64,000 nt of DNA from Mycobacterium sp. (lineage in GTDB: Bacteria; Actinomycetota; Actinomycetes; Mycobacteriales; Mycobacteriaceae), in the NCBI RefSeq assembly GCF_029961025.1, contig NZ_JASBVP010000007.1:434001-498000 (forward strand), read 5' to 3'. The notes under the pieces are model-generated. The model ran no database searches, was not told where the DNA came from, and was given only the letters and a program-made list of their open reading frames with translations. The translations under genes were made by a program, and so were the position numbers. Every line of letters begins with the position of its first letter. The first letter of the stretch is position 1. Below, piece after piece: positions 1-9,634 of the stretch.

Positions 1-21
1 CTGCTTCGTCGCCGGCGCGGT

Positions 22-1446
22 TCATGGGCGCCGCTCGTTGCGAAGCAATCTCGTCAGCGTCACCCGTGCCCCGTGGCGATGCAACGAATCCAGCGCCCAG
101 CGATAGGCCTCGACGAAGCGCGGCACCTGCGCCAGATCCCCGAACACCGCAGTGTTCTCGATGAAGGCGGTGGGGTGCGCACGCTGCGAGCGGGCGATCG
201 GCACCAGCGAATCGGCTAGCCGGTCGACGACTTCGATCGGTTCGCCGCGCTCGTCGACACCCTCGGCGTAGCGCGCCCAAGCGGCTACCGTCGCCGACGC
301 CAGCCGGATGGGCGCCCCGGCGGCCAGGTTGGCGCGGATCACCGGAAGCACCCATTTCGGGATGCGATCCGACGAGTAGGAGCACAGCCGCGCGACGGTG
401 TCGCGCACCGCGGGGTTGGCGAACCGCTCGATCAGCGTGCGCTTGTAGTCATCCAGATCGATTCCGGGCACCGGCGGCAGCGTCGGGGTGGCTTCGGAGT
501 CGAGGTAGACCCGTAGGAATTCGGCCAACAGTGGGTCCCCCGCGGCGTCGTGGACCAACCGGTACCCGCACAGATAAGCGAAATAGCACAGGCATTGGTG
601 GCCGGCGTTGAGCAGCCGCAGCTTCATCAGCTCATAGGGGCCGACATCGTCGACCAGCAGAACCCCCGCCTGCTGCAGCGGCGGGCGACCGTCGGCGAAG
701 TCGTCCTCGAGCACCCAGGCGGTGAACGGCTCCGCCACCACCGGCCACCGGTCGGCGACACCGAAATCGCGTTCCACCGAGGCGACGACATCCGGGGTGG
801 TGGCCGGGGTGATGCGGTCCACCATCGAACTGGGAAACCGGGTGTGTTCAGCCACCCAGTCGGCCAGGGCGGGATTCCGGTGTTCGGCATGCGCGAGGAC
901 GGCCCGCCGCGCGGCCTCGCCGTTGCGTTCGATGTTGTCGCAGGACACGATCGTCGGCGAGGCGATCCCCCGCTCGCGGCGCCTGGCCAGCGCCTCGGCG
1001 ATCAACCGGAACGCCGGCCCGTCGGGGTCGTGGTAGCCGCCCTCGGTGACGGTCAGCGAGATGATCCGGGTGTTCGGCGCGGCCAGCAACTCGATCACCG
1101 CCTCCGGATCATCGGGTGCGTAGCGGTAGTCCAGGATCGAGCCGATCACCCGGGCATCCCGGCGGCCGTCGGGGTGCTGCAGAACCAGGGTGTACAGACC
1201 GTCCTGGGCGCGCAGGATGTCTCTCATGCGGCGGTCGGCGGGCAGCACCCCGACCCCGCAAATGCCCCATTCGCGTGCCAAGCCCCGCTCGAGCAACCGG
1301 TCGATGTAGGCGGCCTGATGGGCGCGGTGAAAGCCACCGACCCCGATGTGGGCGATGCCCACACCGACACGGTCACGGTCATAGCCCGGCGTCGCGATCG
1401 GCAGTCGGGCCAGGGTCGCGCTGTTCAGCTGCAGGGCGTCAGGCAC
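22..1446 (-). CDS. Mannitol dehydrogenase family protein (polyol/uronate NAD-dependent oxidoreductase)
   Basis: This is a long-chain polyol dehydrogenase of about 474 residues, close to the usual 480-500. The N-terminal Rossmann segment reads GIAHIGVGGFHRAH. Near residues 274-282 the family signature KLRLLNAGH supplies the catalytic Lys with the Asn and His of the K-x4-N-x2-H motif, and VDRITP also fits the family. Known members oxidise mannitol to fructose, or related polyols and hexonates, with NAD(P). The exact sugar cannot be read from sequence. The GTG at 1446 was chosen because homology begins just after it; the frame stays open upstream to 1608. It is divergent from ligD with only about 80 bp between them. 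M. tuberculosis has no counterpart here as far as I recall, so it may be an accessory catabolic gene. Confidence 0.85.
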   Translation of the reverse strand: MPDALQLNSATLARLPIATPGYDRDRVGVGIAHIGVGGFHRAHQAAYIDRLLERGLAREWGICGVGVLPADRRMRDILRAQDGLYTLVLQHPDGRRDARVIGSILDYRYAPDDPEAVIELLAAPNTRIISLTVTEGGYHDPDGPAFRLIAEALARRRERGIASPTIVSCDNIERNGEAARRAVLAHAEHRNPALADWVAEHTRFPSSMVDRITPATTPDVVASVERDFGVADRWPVVAEPFTAWVLEDDFADGRPPLQQAGVLLVDDVGPYELMKLRLLNAGHQCLCYFAYLCGYRLVHDAAGDPLLAEFLRVYLDSEATPTLPPVPGIDLDDYKRTLIERFANPAVRDTVARLCSYSSDRIPKWVLPVIRANLAAGAPIRLASATVAAWARYAEGVDERGEPIEVVDRLADSLVPIARSQRAHPTAFIENTAVFGDLAQVPRFVEAYRWALDSLHRHGARVTLTRLLRNERRP

Positions 1447-1528
1447 GGGTCCGCGGCACGTCTCGACACTACGACAGGTGTGGCTGCCGGCGGGTGCCGC
1501 CACGGCCCGGGCGACGTACCGTGAGCCT

Positions 1529-3823
1529 ATGACGCGGGTGCAGGCTCGGCCGCCGGTGCTGCTCACCAACGCCGAGAAGGTGCTGTATCCGGCCACCGGG
1601 ACAACCAAGAAAGACGTCTTCGACTACTACACCGCCATCGCCGGCGTAATGCTGCCGCACCTCGCCGGTCGGCCCGCCACCCGCAAACGCTGGCCCAACG
1701 GTGTGCATGAGCCGTCGTTCTTCGAAAAGCAACTCGCCTCCTCCGCGCCGGATTGGCTGTCGCGTGCCAGCGTGACACACCGGAACAGAACAACGACCTA
1801 TCCCATCCTCGACAGCCCCGTCGCGCTGGCCTGGATCGCCCAGCAGGCGGCGCTGGAGGTGCACGTGCCGCAGTGGCGGTTCGTCGCCGAGTGGACGCGC
1901 GGTGGGGAAACGCTAAAGCCCGGTCCGGCAACCCGGTTGGTGTTCGACCTCGACCCGGGTGACGGTGTGGCGATGGACCAGCTGACCGCGGTGGCACGCG
2001 CCGTTCGAGACCTGATCACCGAGATCGGGCTGAGCACCTTCCCGGTGACCAGTGGCAGCAAAGGCCTGCACCTCTACGCCCGGCTGGATGAACCGGTGAG
2101 CACCAGGGGTGCGACCGTGTTGGCCAAACGCATTGCGCAGCAACTGGAAAAGACGATGCCGCGGTTGGTCACGGCGAGCATGGCAAAAAGCGTGCGAGCG
2201 GGCAAGGTGTTCGTGGACTGGAGTCAGAACAATGCCTCGAAGACCACCATCGCGCCGTACTCGCTGCGCGGCCGAGAACAGCCGACGGTGGCCGCGCCGC
2301 GGACCTGGGAGGAACTCGACGACCCGGCATTGCGCCAGTTGCGCTACGACGAAGTGCTCGCCCGTGTTGCCCGGGAGGGCGATCTGCTGGCGCCGCTGGA
2401 TGCCGCGGCATCCGTCGACCGGTTGACGAGATACCGCGCCATGCGCAACCCGTCAACGACACCCGAACCGGTGCCCGCTGCCAAACCCGCTGCAGGTCAA
2501 AATAATACGTTCGTCATCCAGGAGCACCACGCCCGCCGGCTGCACTACGACTTCCGGCTGGAGCGCGATGGCGTGCTGGTGTCGTGGGCGGTGCCGAAAA
2601 ACCTCCCGAAGACCCCATCGGTGAATCACCTGGCGATACACACCGAGGATCATCCCCTCGAGTACGCCACCTTCGAGGGCACCATCCCCGAGGGCGAATA
2701 CGGTGCCGGCAGGGTCGTCATCTGGGACTCCGGCACCTATGACACCGAGAAGTTCCACGACGACGAGATCATCGTCGTCCTGCACGGCAACCGGATCTCC
2801 GGGCGCTACGCGCTGATTCACACCAACGGCAACCAGTGGCTGATCCACCGGATGAAAGACCAGAAGTATTTCCGGTTCGACGAGCTCTACCCGATGCTCG
2901 CTACCGAGGGCCCGGTGGCCAACCTGACATCGGGGCGGTGGGCGTTCGAAGGCAAGTGGGACGGGTATCGCATGCTGGTCGACGCCGATCACGGCAGGGT
3001 ACGGCTGCGGTCCCGCAGCGGACGCGATGTCACCCTGGAGTATCCCCAATTACACTCGATGGCAGCTGATTTGGCCGATCATCACGTTGTGCTTGACGGG
3101 GAGGTCGTCGCGCCGGACAAATCCGGAATACCGCGATTCACCGGAATCCAGAATCGGCTGGTTTCCACCCGCCTCGAGTTCTGGGCGTTCGACCTGCTCT
3201 ACCTTGACGGCCGCTCGCTGCTGCGTGCCACGTATAGCGATCGCCGCCAGCTGCTGGAAACCCTTGCTACCGGAACCAAGCTCATCGTTCCCGGCTTGCT
3301 GCCCGGCGACGGCGCCGACGCGCTGGAGTTCTCCCGCAAGCAGGGCTGGGAGGGTGTGATCGCCAAGAAACGCGACTCCACCTATCAGCCGGGCCGGCGC
3401 TCGGCCTCGTGGGTCAAACACAAACACTGGAACACCCAGGAAGTCGTCATCGGCGGCTGGCGGGCCGGCGAAGGCGGGCGCCCCATCGGCTCACTGCTGA
3501 TGGGCATCCCGGGGCCGCGTGGCCTGCATTTCGCCGGGCGTGTCGGCACCGGTTTCACCGAGCGCGCGCTTGCCGATCTCAAAAAGCGGCTCGCACCGCT
3601 GCGCACCGGCGAGTCCCCCTTCGATGCACCGCTTTCCGCGCGGGACGCCAAAGGCGTGACGTTTGTTCAGCCGGTGCTTGTCGGGGAGGTGCGCTACAGC
3701 GAGTGGACCGCCGACGGCCGGCTGCGCCAGCCGAGCTGGCGGGGTCTGCGGGAGGATAAAACCCCGGGTGAGGTAGTGCGGGAAGGGGCGAATCCGGATG
3801 CGGTCCGCCTATCGCACGGTTGA
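1529..3823 (+). CDS. ligD: Multifunctional NHEJ DNA ligase D (polymerase-phosphoesterase-ligase)
   Basis: LigD works with Ku in bacterial non-homologous end joining: it fills and trims broken ends and seals them. The 764-residue protein has the mycobacterial domain order. An N-terminal archaeo-eukaryotic primase-type polymerase comes first, with metal ligands in FDLDPGDG (Asp140 and Asp142). The 3'-phosphoesterase starts near residue 327 (HHARRLHYDFRLE). The C-terminal ATP-dependent ligase has nucleotidyl Lys476 in EGKWDGYR. ATG 1529 gives an N-terminus matching M. tuberculosis LigD (759 aa); the upstream in-frame extension is not conserved. The usual partner Ku is not in the window. The operon context is unclear because the next gene is convergent. 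Confidence 0.96.
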   Translation: MTRVQARPPVLLTNAEKVLYPATGTTKKDVFDYYTAIAGVMLPHLAGRPATRKRWPNGVHEPSFFEKQLASSAPDWLSRASVTHRNRTTTYPILDSPVALAWIAQQAALEVHVPQWRFVAEWTRGGETLKPGPATRLVFDLDPGDGVAMDQLTAVARAVRDLITEIGLSTFPVTSGSKGLHLYARLDEPVSTRGATVLAKRIAQQLEKTMPRLVTASMAKSVRAGKVFVDWSQNNASKTTIAPYSLRGREQPTVAAPRTWEELDDPALRQLRYDEVLARVAREGDLLAPLDAAASVDRLTRYRAMRNPSTTPEPVPAAKPAAGQNNTFVIQEHHARRLHYDFRLERDGVLVSWAVPKNLPKTPSVNHLAIHTEDHPLEYATFEGTIPEGEYGAGRVVIWDSGTYDTEKFHDDEIIVVLHGNRISGRYALIHTNGNQWLIHRMKDQKYFRFDELYPMLATEGPVANLTSGRWAFEGKWDGYRMLVDADHGRVRLRSRSGRDVTLEYPQLHSMAADLADHHVVLDGEVVAPDKSGIPRFTGIQNRLVSTRLEFWAFDLLYLDGRSLLRATYSDRRQLLETLATGTKLIVPGLLPGDGADALEFSRKQGWEGVIAKKRDSTYQPGRRSASWVKHKHWNTQEVVIGGWRAGEGGRPIGSLLMGIPGPRGLHFAGRVGTGFTERALADLKKRLAPLRTGESPFDAPLSARDAKGVTFVQPVLVGEVRYSEWTADGRLRQPSWRGLREDKTPGEVVREGANPDAVRLSHG

Positions 3824-3846
3824 GCGCGCCCCAGCCCCCATACCGT

Positions 3847-4761
3847 CTAGGTGCGGGTGGCGCGAACGAAACTGATCGCGGCCGCCGGCCCGGTCTGCGC
3901 GCCGTCCGGCAGCGGCGGCAGCCCGGCGGCCGCGAACAGCTCGGCGAGCACCGACCTGGTCGTCTGCCAGCCGTTAGCCGCCAGATGCGCCGCGACATCG
4001 GTGTGCTCGCCGGGATAGGTCAGCTCCGCCATGTCGAGATCCAGGCCGTATTCCCGCCACCGTTCGGTCACCGCCTTCGCGCGGTCTTGCGCCTCGAACT
4101 CACCGGTGACCGAGCCGTAGTCGGCGGCCAGCCTGCTGCCGGCGGCGCTGAGTGCGGTGATGGTGTCCAGCAACCGAACCTCGGCCTGCGGGGGCAGAAA
4201 TCCGATGAGCACCCCCTCGGCCAGCCACGCCGTCGGCCGGGCGGTGTCGAAGCCGGCCTGCCGCAGCGCGGCCGGCCAGTCGCCGCGAAGGTCGATGCCC
4301 ACCGGGCGGTGGTCGGTGGTCGGCTCGGCGCCGAGCCGGGACAACGTCGTGGTTTTGAACTCGATCACCTCGGGCTGGTCGATCTCGTACACGACGGTCC
4401 CCGCCGGCCATTCCAGCCGGTACGGACGGGCATCCAGCCCGGAGGCGACGATCACCACCTGCCGAACGCCCGCCCTGCCGGCGTCGGCGAAGAAGTCGTC
4501 GAAGAACCGGGCACGGGCGGCAAAGGTGTCGACCATCCGCGGGAACCCGGCGTCGCGTCCGACCTCGTCGAACTCCAGCTCACCGGCCGCCACCCGGGTG
4601 AACACGTCGATCCCGACCGCCCGCACCAGCGGCTCGGCGAACGGGTCTTTGAACACCGGATGCGGTTGTCTGGTTGCGGCCGCGCGGGCCGCGGCGACCA
4701 TGGTGGCGGTGGCTCCGACGCTGGTGACCAGATCCCAGGTGTCGTCGTCGGTGCGTGCCAT
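3847..4761 (-). CDS. SAM-dependent methyltransferase, TIGR00027/leucine carboxyl methyltransferase-like
   Basis: This 304-residue protein belongs to the expanded mycobacterial family of putative S-adenosylmethionine methyltransferases. It begins with the family's characteristic [10 protein letters not shown] and has the SAM-binding segment [15 protein letters not shown] followed by the acidic [13 protein letters not shown]. Substrates are unknown for nearly all members. Two ATGs lie six bases apart. The second (4761) is preferred because AAGGG sits at proper spacing from it, whereas the first (4767) directly abuts the AAGGG. It converges on ligD and stands 88 bp downstream of the flavin monooxygenase on the same strand, so it could be the last gene of that group. 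A role in the same pathway is only an inference. Confidence 0.88.
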   Translation of the reverse strand: MARTDDDTWDLVTSVGATATMVAAARAAATRQPHPVFKDPFAEPLVRAVGIDVFTRVAAGELEFDEVGRDAGFPRMVDTFAARARFFDDFFADAGRAGVRQVVIVASGLDARPYRLEWPAGTVVYEIDQPEVIEFKTTTLSRLGAEPTTDHRPVGIDLRGDWPAALRQAGFDTARPTAWLAEGVLIGFLPPQAEVRLLDTITALSAAGSRLAADYGSVTGEFEAQDRAKAVTERWREYGLDLDMAELTYPGEHTDVAAHLAANGWQTTRSVLAELFAAAGLPPLPDGAQTGPAAAISFVRATRT

Positions 4762-4849
4762 GTTCATCCCTTCGATATCGCGTCGCGCTACCTTCCGGTC
4801 CCACCTTAGGCGTCCGATCACACGTTTCCGCGTCGCGGCCGTGTCACGC

Positions 4850-6166
4850 TCACGGGCATTGCGCGGGTGCGCCGTTCGCCGGAACCCGCACCCCGTAAGG
4901 CGGTGCCCCCACCCCGACGATCGAATGGCCGCCCCACGGTGTTTGCTCGGTGATGCGCGCCGGGGCGCTGCGCTCTCCCACGCTGAGCGTCACCGTTCGC
5001 GCCTTGCCCAGAAGCTCGGCCGGCAGTGACTCCAACACCATTCCCCGCCAATGGAATTGACCATCGATCGGGTCGAGATAGCCGCTCAGCCGGACATGCA
5101 CGTGCCGGCTGACGGTGGCGATCGTGAGCGTAGCTGTGCCGTCGTAGACCGTGTCATCGCTTGCGTGGCACGACAAGTCGAAGGCCGACGGCACCACATG
5201 AAGGCGGCCGGATCGCAGCCGCACGCGTTCGTTGAAAACCTGCTGGACGCTGCGGCGCACCTCGATGCGGGTGGCGCCGGCACGGTTCATCAGGGCAAGG
5301 CACCCGACGATGTAGCGCGTTTGCGCCTCGGTGTCCGGCCCGCCCAGCAGAAAGTAGTTGGGGAAACCATGCACTGCGACGCCCCGGTAGGGCTCCATGC
5401 CGTCATACCACGCACGCCGGAGGGTCACACCGCGGGCACCGACGAGCGTCGGGCCGGTTATCTCCTCGGGAATGGTGAACCCGGTGCCGTAGACGATCGC
5501 GTCGACGTCGTGATGGGCGCCCTCACGGGTGCGAATACCCGACGCCGTCACCGCGGCGATGGGCGTGCTCACCAGTTGGATGGGGCGGTGTCGCCGCGCA
5601 CCGGCGGTCCGCCGCCCGCCCAGTAGCTGGCCGCGCAGCCACCGCCTGGCGCGGCTGCCCGGCGGTGGCAGCTGCGGGATCACCCGGCGCGGGGGATGGG
5701 CGAAGACAACGACCGACGCCGCTGCGGCGGTCAGCTCGGCCAGACGGTTTGCGGCGGTGGCGTCGACGCCGATCACGGCGATTCGCTTGCCGGCCGGATC
5801 GAAATCGTGATCCCAGGCGGCAGCGTGAAACGACGGCCCGTGAAAATCGCTGCGCCCGGACAAATCCGGGATCCACGGGAGATAGCTGGGCCGGTGCGCC
5901 GCGATGACTATCCGAGCGTGGCAGACCTCGCCATCACGGGTTTGCAGCGTCCAGGCGTCGGCGTCGTCATCGAACACCAGGCAGACGACGTCCCGGTTGG
6001 GTCGCAGCCGACCCCGCAGGGCCGGCGGGACGCTGCCGCCGGGCCCCCGCTCGACTAGCACGAAATCGGTAATGCCGGTTGCGAGCAATTCCGCCCCGAT
6101 ACGCACCCCGGCCGCACCCGCGCCGATGACGGCGACGTGGTGGGGATCCACGGCTGTCCGGCTCAC
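4850..6166 (-). CDS. Flavin-containing monooxygenase-like protein with C-terminal DUF4873-type domain
   Basis: The N-terminus has an FAD-binding fingerprint ([14 protein letters not shown]). Further on [12 protein letters not shown] matches the Baeyer-Villiger/FMO fingerprint FxGxxxHxxxW, followed by a second dinucleotide motif ([16 protein letters not shown]). The last 110 or so residues (YDGTATLTI to WRGMV) look like the mycobacterial DUF4873 domain often fused to such enzymes. It probably oxygenates an unknown substrate with NADPH and O2. The GTG at 6166 overlaps the TGA of the upstream diiron gene (GTGA), implying translational coupling; an in-frame start at 6187 is the alternative. In M. 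tuberculosis the corresponding Rv0943c is, from memory, about 100 residues shorter and lacks the N-terminus present here. Confidence 0.82.
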   Translation of the reverse strand: MSRTAVDPHHVAVIGAGAAGVRIGAELLATGITDFVLVERGPGGSVPPALRGRLRPNRDVVCLVFDDDADAWTLQTRDGEVCHARIVIAAHRPSYLPWIPDLSGRSDFHGPSFHAAAWDHDFDPAGKRIAVIGVDATAANRLAELTAAAASVVVFAHPPRRVIPQLPPPGSRARRWLRGQLLGGRRTAGARRHRPIQLVSTPIAAVTASGIRTREGAHHDVDAIVYGTGFTIPEEITGPTLVGARGVTLRRAWYDGMEPYRGVAVHGFPNYFLLGGPDTEAQTRYIVGCLALMNRAGATRIEVRRSVQQVFNERVRLRSGRLHVVPSAFDLSCHASDDTVYDGTATLTIATVSRHVHVRLSGYLDPIDGQFHWRGMVLESLPAELLGKARTVTLSVGERSAPARITEQTPWGGHSIVGVGAPPYGVRVPANGAPAQCP

Positions 6167-7065
6167 AGAAACCCGCTGCGCGCCCACATTCGGCGCGCGA
6201 TCGGACCCAGCAAGCCCACCTCCGTCAAAAACGCTGCCAGCGGGGCGAATCCGGCCACCAGGACGTCGCGGCGGTGCGGGCTGGTGCGTGCGGTTTCACG
6301 AGCCTGACGCACGTTGAGGCCGGCTCGCGCGTAGGGGACCGGATTGGTGAGCAGGTAGCGGAAAAACCACCCCCCCAGCCCGTTGATGTTCGCCACGAAC
6401 CACCGGCTCAGCGGTGACATTTCGGGCACCCGCCTGCGCAGGCCATCCCGTGCGAACTGGATGTGGCGGGATTCTTCGGTGACGTGAATCCGCATCAGCC
6501 GCTGGACCAGCGGCTGCAATTCGGGGTCGTCCATCATCTGGCGCTGCAGGGCGTCGAAGATTTCTTCGCCGATCAGCGCGGCCACCCATAACAACGCCCC
6601 GCGGAACAGCAGCGGCAGGACGTTGATGATCATCCGTTGGTAGCGCCGCGGGGTCACCGGTTTGGCACCGACGCGCTCGATGGCCTTGCCGAACATCACC
6701 ATGTGGCGGGTTTCATCGCCCAGTTCGGTCAGGGCATAGTGCGATTCCCGGGCGGTGGGATCCTCGTGCAGGAGTCGTCGCAGCAACCCCTGGTTGAGGA
6801 CGTTCTCAAACCAGATGCCCGCCGAGAGCGTGTTGGCCAGCTCCTGGCGGGACAACTCGATGCGCTGCGCACGAGTCATCCGATCCCACATCGGGGTGCC
6901 GTACAGCGACACCGTCTTGGGTGGCAGGTAGAACTTGTCCGGGTCAAGCGGCGCGTCCCAGTCGATATCGACGACCGGCGCGTAGGACGTTTTGACCGAG
7001 CCCTTCAGCAGCCGCTCGGAGAACTCTTCGCGACTCGGCCCGGTTGGCTTCACCGCAGCGGCCAT
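6163..7065 (-). CDS. AurF-like diiron oxygenase family protein
   Basis: This 300-residue helical protein carries two E...D/E-E-x-R-H metal-binding repeats: Glu87 with DETRH at 117-121, and Glu167/168 with EESRH at 197-201. That arrangement is typical of the AurF (p-aminobenzoate N-oxygenase) family of ferritin-like diiron enzymes. Family members oxidise aryl amines to nitro compounds or act as membrane-associated hydroxylases; the substrate here is unknown. The start ATG at 7065 has an upstream GAAGGGA. The gene is translationally coupled to the following flavin monooxygenase (TGA/GTG overlap at 6163-6166), which suggests the two oxygenases act together. I recall no orthologue at this position in M. 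tuberculosis. Confidence 0.8.
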   Translation of the reverse strand: MAAAVKPTGPSREEFSERLLKGSVKTSYAPVVDIDWDAPLDPDKFYLPPKTVSLYGTPMWDRMTRAQRIELSRQELANTLSAGIWFENVLNQGLLRRLLHEDPTARESHYALTELGDETRHMVMFGKAIERVGAKPVTPRRYQRMIINVLPLLFRGALLWVAALIGEEIFDALQRQMMDDPELQPLVQRLMRIHVTEESRHIQFARDGLRRRVPEMSPLSRWFVANINGLGGWFFRYLLTNPVPYARAGLNVRQARETARTSPHRRDVLVAGFAPLAAFLTEVGLLGPIARRMWARSGFL

Positions 7066-7198
7066 CCTGGTCGTCCCTTCATCGATGATGGTGTTCCAGA
7101 AAGTAAGAAGAGCCCGGGCAAGATGTCAATACCCATGGTACCGGATACCGTCAGTCCCCGATAGTCGGCGGGACCCTCCGGTTATAGGCTGTGCACGC

Positions 7199-7948
7199 GT
7201 GTTGAGTCGGCATGTCCACGTGATCGGCATCGGAGCCGGGGATCCGGACTATTTGACGGTCCAGGCTATCGATGCGCTCAACGACACCCGGGTGTTTTTC
7301 GCCCCGGAAAAAGGTGAAGCCAAACGTGACCTGATGGCATTGCGCCGGCACATCTGCGAGCGGTTCATCCGCGAGCCCGGCTACCGCTTCGTCGAGCTGC
7401 CCGATCCGCCACGGTCGGCGGTCGGCGATTACCGGCGGGCGGTGACGGACTGGCATGCGGCGCGCGCGCGGATCTGGGCCGAAGCCATTGCCAGGGAACT
7501 GAGCGCCGGCGCCGTGGGCGGGTTTCTGGCCTGGGGAGACCCCTCGCTCTACGACAGCACGCTGCGCATTCTGGATGCCGTAGCCGCCGAGGTCGACCTG
7601 AGCTACGACGTCATCCCGGGTATCACCGCCGTGCAGGCGCTGACGGCGCGGCACCGCATCCCGCTCACCGACGTCGGCGAACCCGTGCTGATCACCACCG
7701 GCCGGCAGCTGCGCGCCCGCGGGTGCTCCGGAACCGCCGTGGTCATGCTCGACGCGGAGTGCTCGTTTCGTACCTGCCCGCCGCAGACCCGGATCTGGTG
7801 GGGTGCCTACCTGGGCACCGACAGGGAGCTGCTGGTGTCGGGCACGGTCGGTGAGGTGGGGGAGCGGATCGCCACACTGCGGGCCGACGCCCGGGCCCGC
7901 AACGGCTGGATCATGGACACCTATCTGCTGCGGGCGCAGACTGGCTAG
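7199..7948 (+). CDS. cobF: Precorrin-6A synthase (deacetylating), CobF
   Basis: CobF methylates precorrin-5 at C-1 with release of acetate, an aerobic-pathway step in the corrin ring of vitamin B12. The 249-residue sequence starts with the tetrapyrrole methylase glycine-rich motif (GIGAGDPDYLTVQAI), has LAWGDPSLYDSTLR and DVIPGITAVQA, and ends near NGWIMDTYLLR. These features fit the CobF branch better than CobI, CobJ or CobM. GTG 7199 gives a natural N-terminus. The stop codon lies one base before the next gene's GTG, so cobF and the glycosylase are probably cotranscribed. No cobalamin riboswitch was recognised upstream. M. tuberculosis is known to lack cobF, while several non-tuberculous mycobacteria keep it. 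Confidence 0.92.
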   Translation: MLSRHVHVIGIGAGDPDYLTVQAIDALNDTRVFFAPEKGEAKRDLMALRRHICERFIREPGYRFVELPDPPRSAVGDYRRAVTDWHAARARIWAEAIARELSAGAVGGFLAWGDPSLYDSTLRILDAVAAEVDLSYDVIPGITAVQALTARHRIPLTDVGEPVLITTGRQLRARGCSGTAVVMLDAECSFRTCPPQTRIWWGAYLGTDRELLVSGTVGEVGERIATLRADARARNGWIMDTYLLRAQTG

Positions 7949-7949
7949 C

Positions 7950-8813
7950 GTGCCCGAACTCCCCGAGGTCGAAGCGCTGGCTGCCCAGCTGCGTCGCCAC
8001 GCGGTCGGAAGGACCATCGGCCGCGTCGACCTCGTGGCCTTTTCGGCGCTCAAGACGGTTGATCCCCCGATCAGCGCGCTGCACGGCCAGACCGTTGCCG
8101 GGGCCCAGCGGTGGGGCAAATACCTGGGTCTGCGGGCCGGCGAGCTGGTTTTGGTCACCCATCTGGCGCGGGCGGGCTGGTTGCGCTGGTCGGAGACGCT
8201 GCCCGCCGCACCGCCGCGCCCGGGGAAGGGACCGGTCGTGCTGCGCGTCCACCTCGGCACCCCCGGTGCGGCCCCGGGCTTCGATCTCACCGAGGCCGGC
8301 ACCCAGAAACGGCTGGCGGTGTGGCTCACCGACGAGCCGACCAAGGTTCCGGGGATCGCCGCCCTGGGTCCGGACGCGCTGGACGTCACCGCCGACGAGC
8401 TCGCCGGGCTGCTGGCCGGCAACACCGGCCGGATCAAAACCGCGCTCACCGACCAATCCGTGATCGCCGGCATCGGCAACGCCTACAGCGACGAGATTTT
8501 GCACCAGGCCAGGATCTCTCCGTTCGCCACCGCCGGGAAGCTCACGCAGCCGCAGGTGGGCGCGCTGCACGCGGCACTTCAGTCGGTGCTCACCGACGCC
8601 GTGACCCGCTTAGCGGGTCAACAGGCCGCGACGCTCAAGGGTGACAAACGGTCCGGTTTACGGGTGCACGCGCGCACCGGTCTGCCGTGTCCGGTGTGCG
8701 GTGACACCGTGCGGGAGGTGTCGTTCGCCGACAAATCCTTCCAGTACTGTCCAACCTGCCAGACCGGCGGCAAGGTGTTGGCCGACCGGCGAATGTCGCG
8801 GCTTTTGAAATAG
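7950..8813 (+). CDS. Fpg/Nei family DNA glycosylase
   Basis: This is a 287-residue base-excision repair glycosylase/AP lyase of the formamidopyrimidine/endonuclease VIII family. After removal of the initiator residue it begins PELPEVE, giving the catalytic N-terminal Pro and Glu. RWGKYLGLR contains the conserved beta-hairpin Lys. The C-terminus has a complete zinc finger (CPVC...CPTC, about residues 247-268), and the helix-two-turn-helix region (TDQSVIAGIGNAYSDEIL) is intact. GTG 7950 follows the cobF stop by one base. In M. tuberculosis the corresponding Rv0944 is, from memory, only about 158 residues and lacks the N-terminal catalytic part. The copy here appears full-length and active. Preferred lesion not predictable. 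Confidence 0.9.
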   Translation: MPELPEVEALAAQLRRHAVGRTIGRVDLVAFSALKTVDPPISALHGQTVAGAQRWGKYLGLRAGELVLVTHLARAGWLRWSETLPAAPPRPGKGPVVLRVHLGTPGAAPGFDLTEAGTQKRLAVWLTDEPTKVPGIAALGPDALDVTADELAGLLAGNTGRIKTALTDQSVIAGIGNAYSDEILHQARISPFATAGKLTQPQVGALHAALQSVLTDAVTRLAGQQAATLKGDKRSGLRVHARTGLPCPVCGDTVREVSFADKSFQYCPTCQTGGKVLADRRMSRLLK

Positions 8814-8859
8814 GCCCTGGAATAATCCCGGGGTAATTGGCGGTGGTTATGCTGCCCTG

Positions 8860-9609
8860 GTGACCCGGCGCAGGATCCTCATCACCGGCGCGAGTTCGGG
8901 TCTGGGCGCCGGCATGGCGCGCGCATTCGCCGCCAAGGGCCGGGATCTGGCGCTGTGCGCTCGTCGAGGTGACCGGCTCAGTGAACTTAAAGCCGAACTG
9001 ACACAACGCTATCCGAGTATCAAGGTAGCCGTCGCCACCCTGGACGTCACCGACCACGAGCAGGTTCCGAAGGTGTTCGCCGAACTCAGCAGCGAGCTCG
9101 GCGGGGTCGACCGCGTCATCGTCAACGCCGGCATCGGCAAGGGCGCACCGCTGGGCTCGGGCAAGCTGTGGGCGAACAAGGCGACCATCGAGACCAATCT
9201 GGTTGCCGCGCTGGTGCAGATCGAAACGGCGTTGGAGATGTTCAAGAAAGTCGGCTCGGGGCATCTGGTGCTGATGTCGTCGGTGCTGGCCCACCGGGGC
9301 GTGCCGGGCGTCAAAGCCGCCTACGCGGCCAGCAAGGCCGGGCTATCGTCGCTGGGTGAATCGCTGCGCGCCGAGTATGCGACGGGGCCGATCAAGGTCA
9401 CCGTGCTGGAGCCGGGCTACATCGAGTCCGAGATGACCGCCCAGGCGGTCAGCACAATGTTTTTGGTGGACAACGAAACCGGAGTGCGGGCGCTGGTCAG
9501 CGCCATCGAACGCGAGCCCGGCCGGGCGGTGGTGCCGTGGTGGCCGTGGGCGCCACTGGTCCGGCTGCTGCGGGTGTTGCCGACGCCGCTGACCAGGTAT
9601 TGGTCCTAA
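8860..9609 (+). CDS. Short-chain dehydrogenase/reductase (Rv0945-like)
   Basis: This 249-residue SDR has the NAD(P) motif TGASSGLGAG, the NAG motif (NAGIGKG), the catalytic Ser region (LMSSVLAHRG) and the YAASK active-site Tyr-Lys pair. An extended C-terminus (VVPWWPWAPLVRLLRVLPTPL) could form an amphipathic or membrane-associated helix. Such tails occur in SDRs acting on lipid or steroid-like substrates. GTG 8860 is the start. It lies 46 bp after the glycosylase on the same strand. Substrate unknown. Confidence 0.88.
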   Translation: MTRRRILITGASSGLGAGMARAFAAKGRDLALCARRGDRLSELKAELTQRYPSIKVAVATLDVTDHEQVPKVFAELSSELGGVDRVIVNAGIGKGAPLGSGKLWANKATIETNLVAALVQIETALEMFKKVGSGHLVLMSSVLAHRGVPGVKAAYAASKAGLSSLGESLRAEYATGPIKVTVLEPGYIESEMTAQAVSTMFLVDNETGVRALVSAIEREPGRAVVPWWPWAPLVRLLRVLPTPLTRYWS

Positions 9610-9634
9610 GAGCTGACCACCTATTAGCTGCCTC

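Noticed and set aside
550..1524. A 324-codon plus-strand frame antisense to the mannitol dehydrogenase gene
   Set aside because: Composition and lack of motifs mark it as a shadow of the real gene.
7066..7198. A cobalamin riboswitch before cobF
   Set aside because: The 133-bp gap shows no B12-box-like conserved core and is too short for the usual aptamer.
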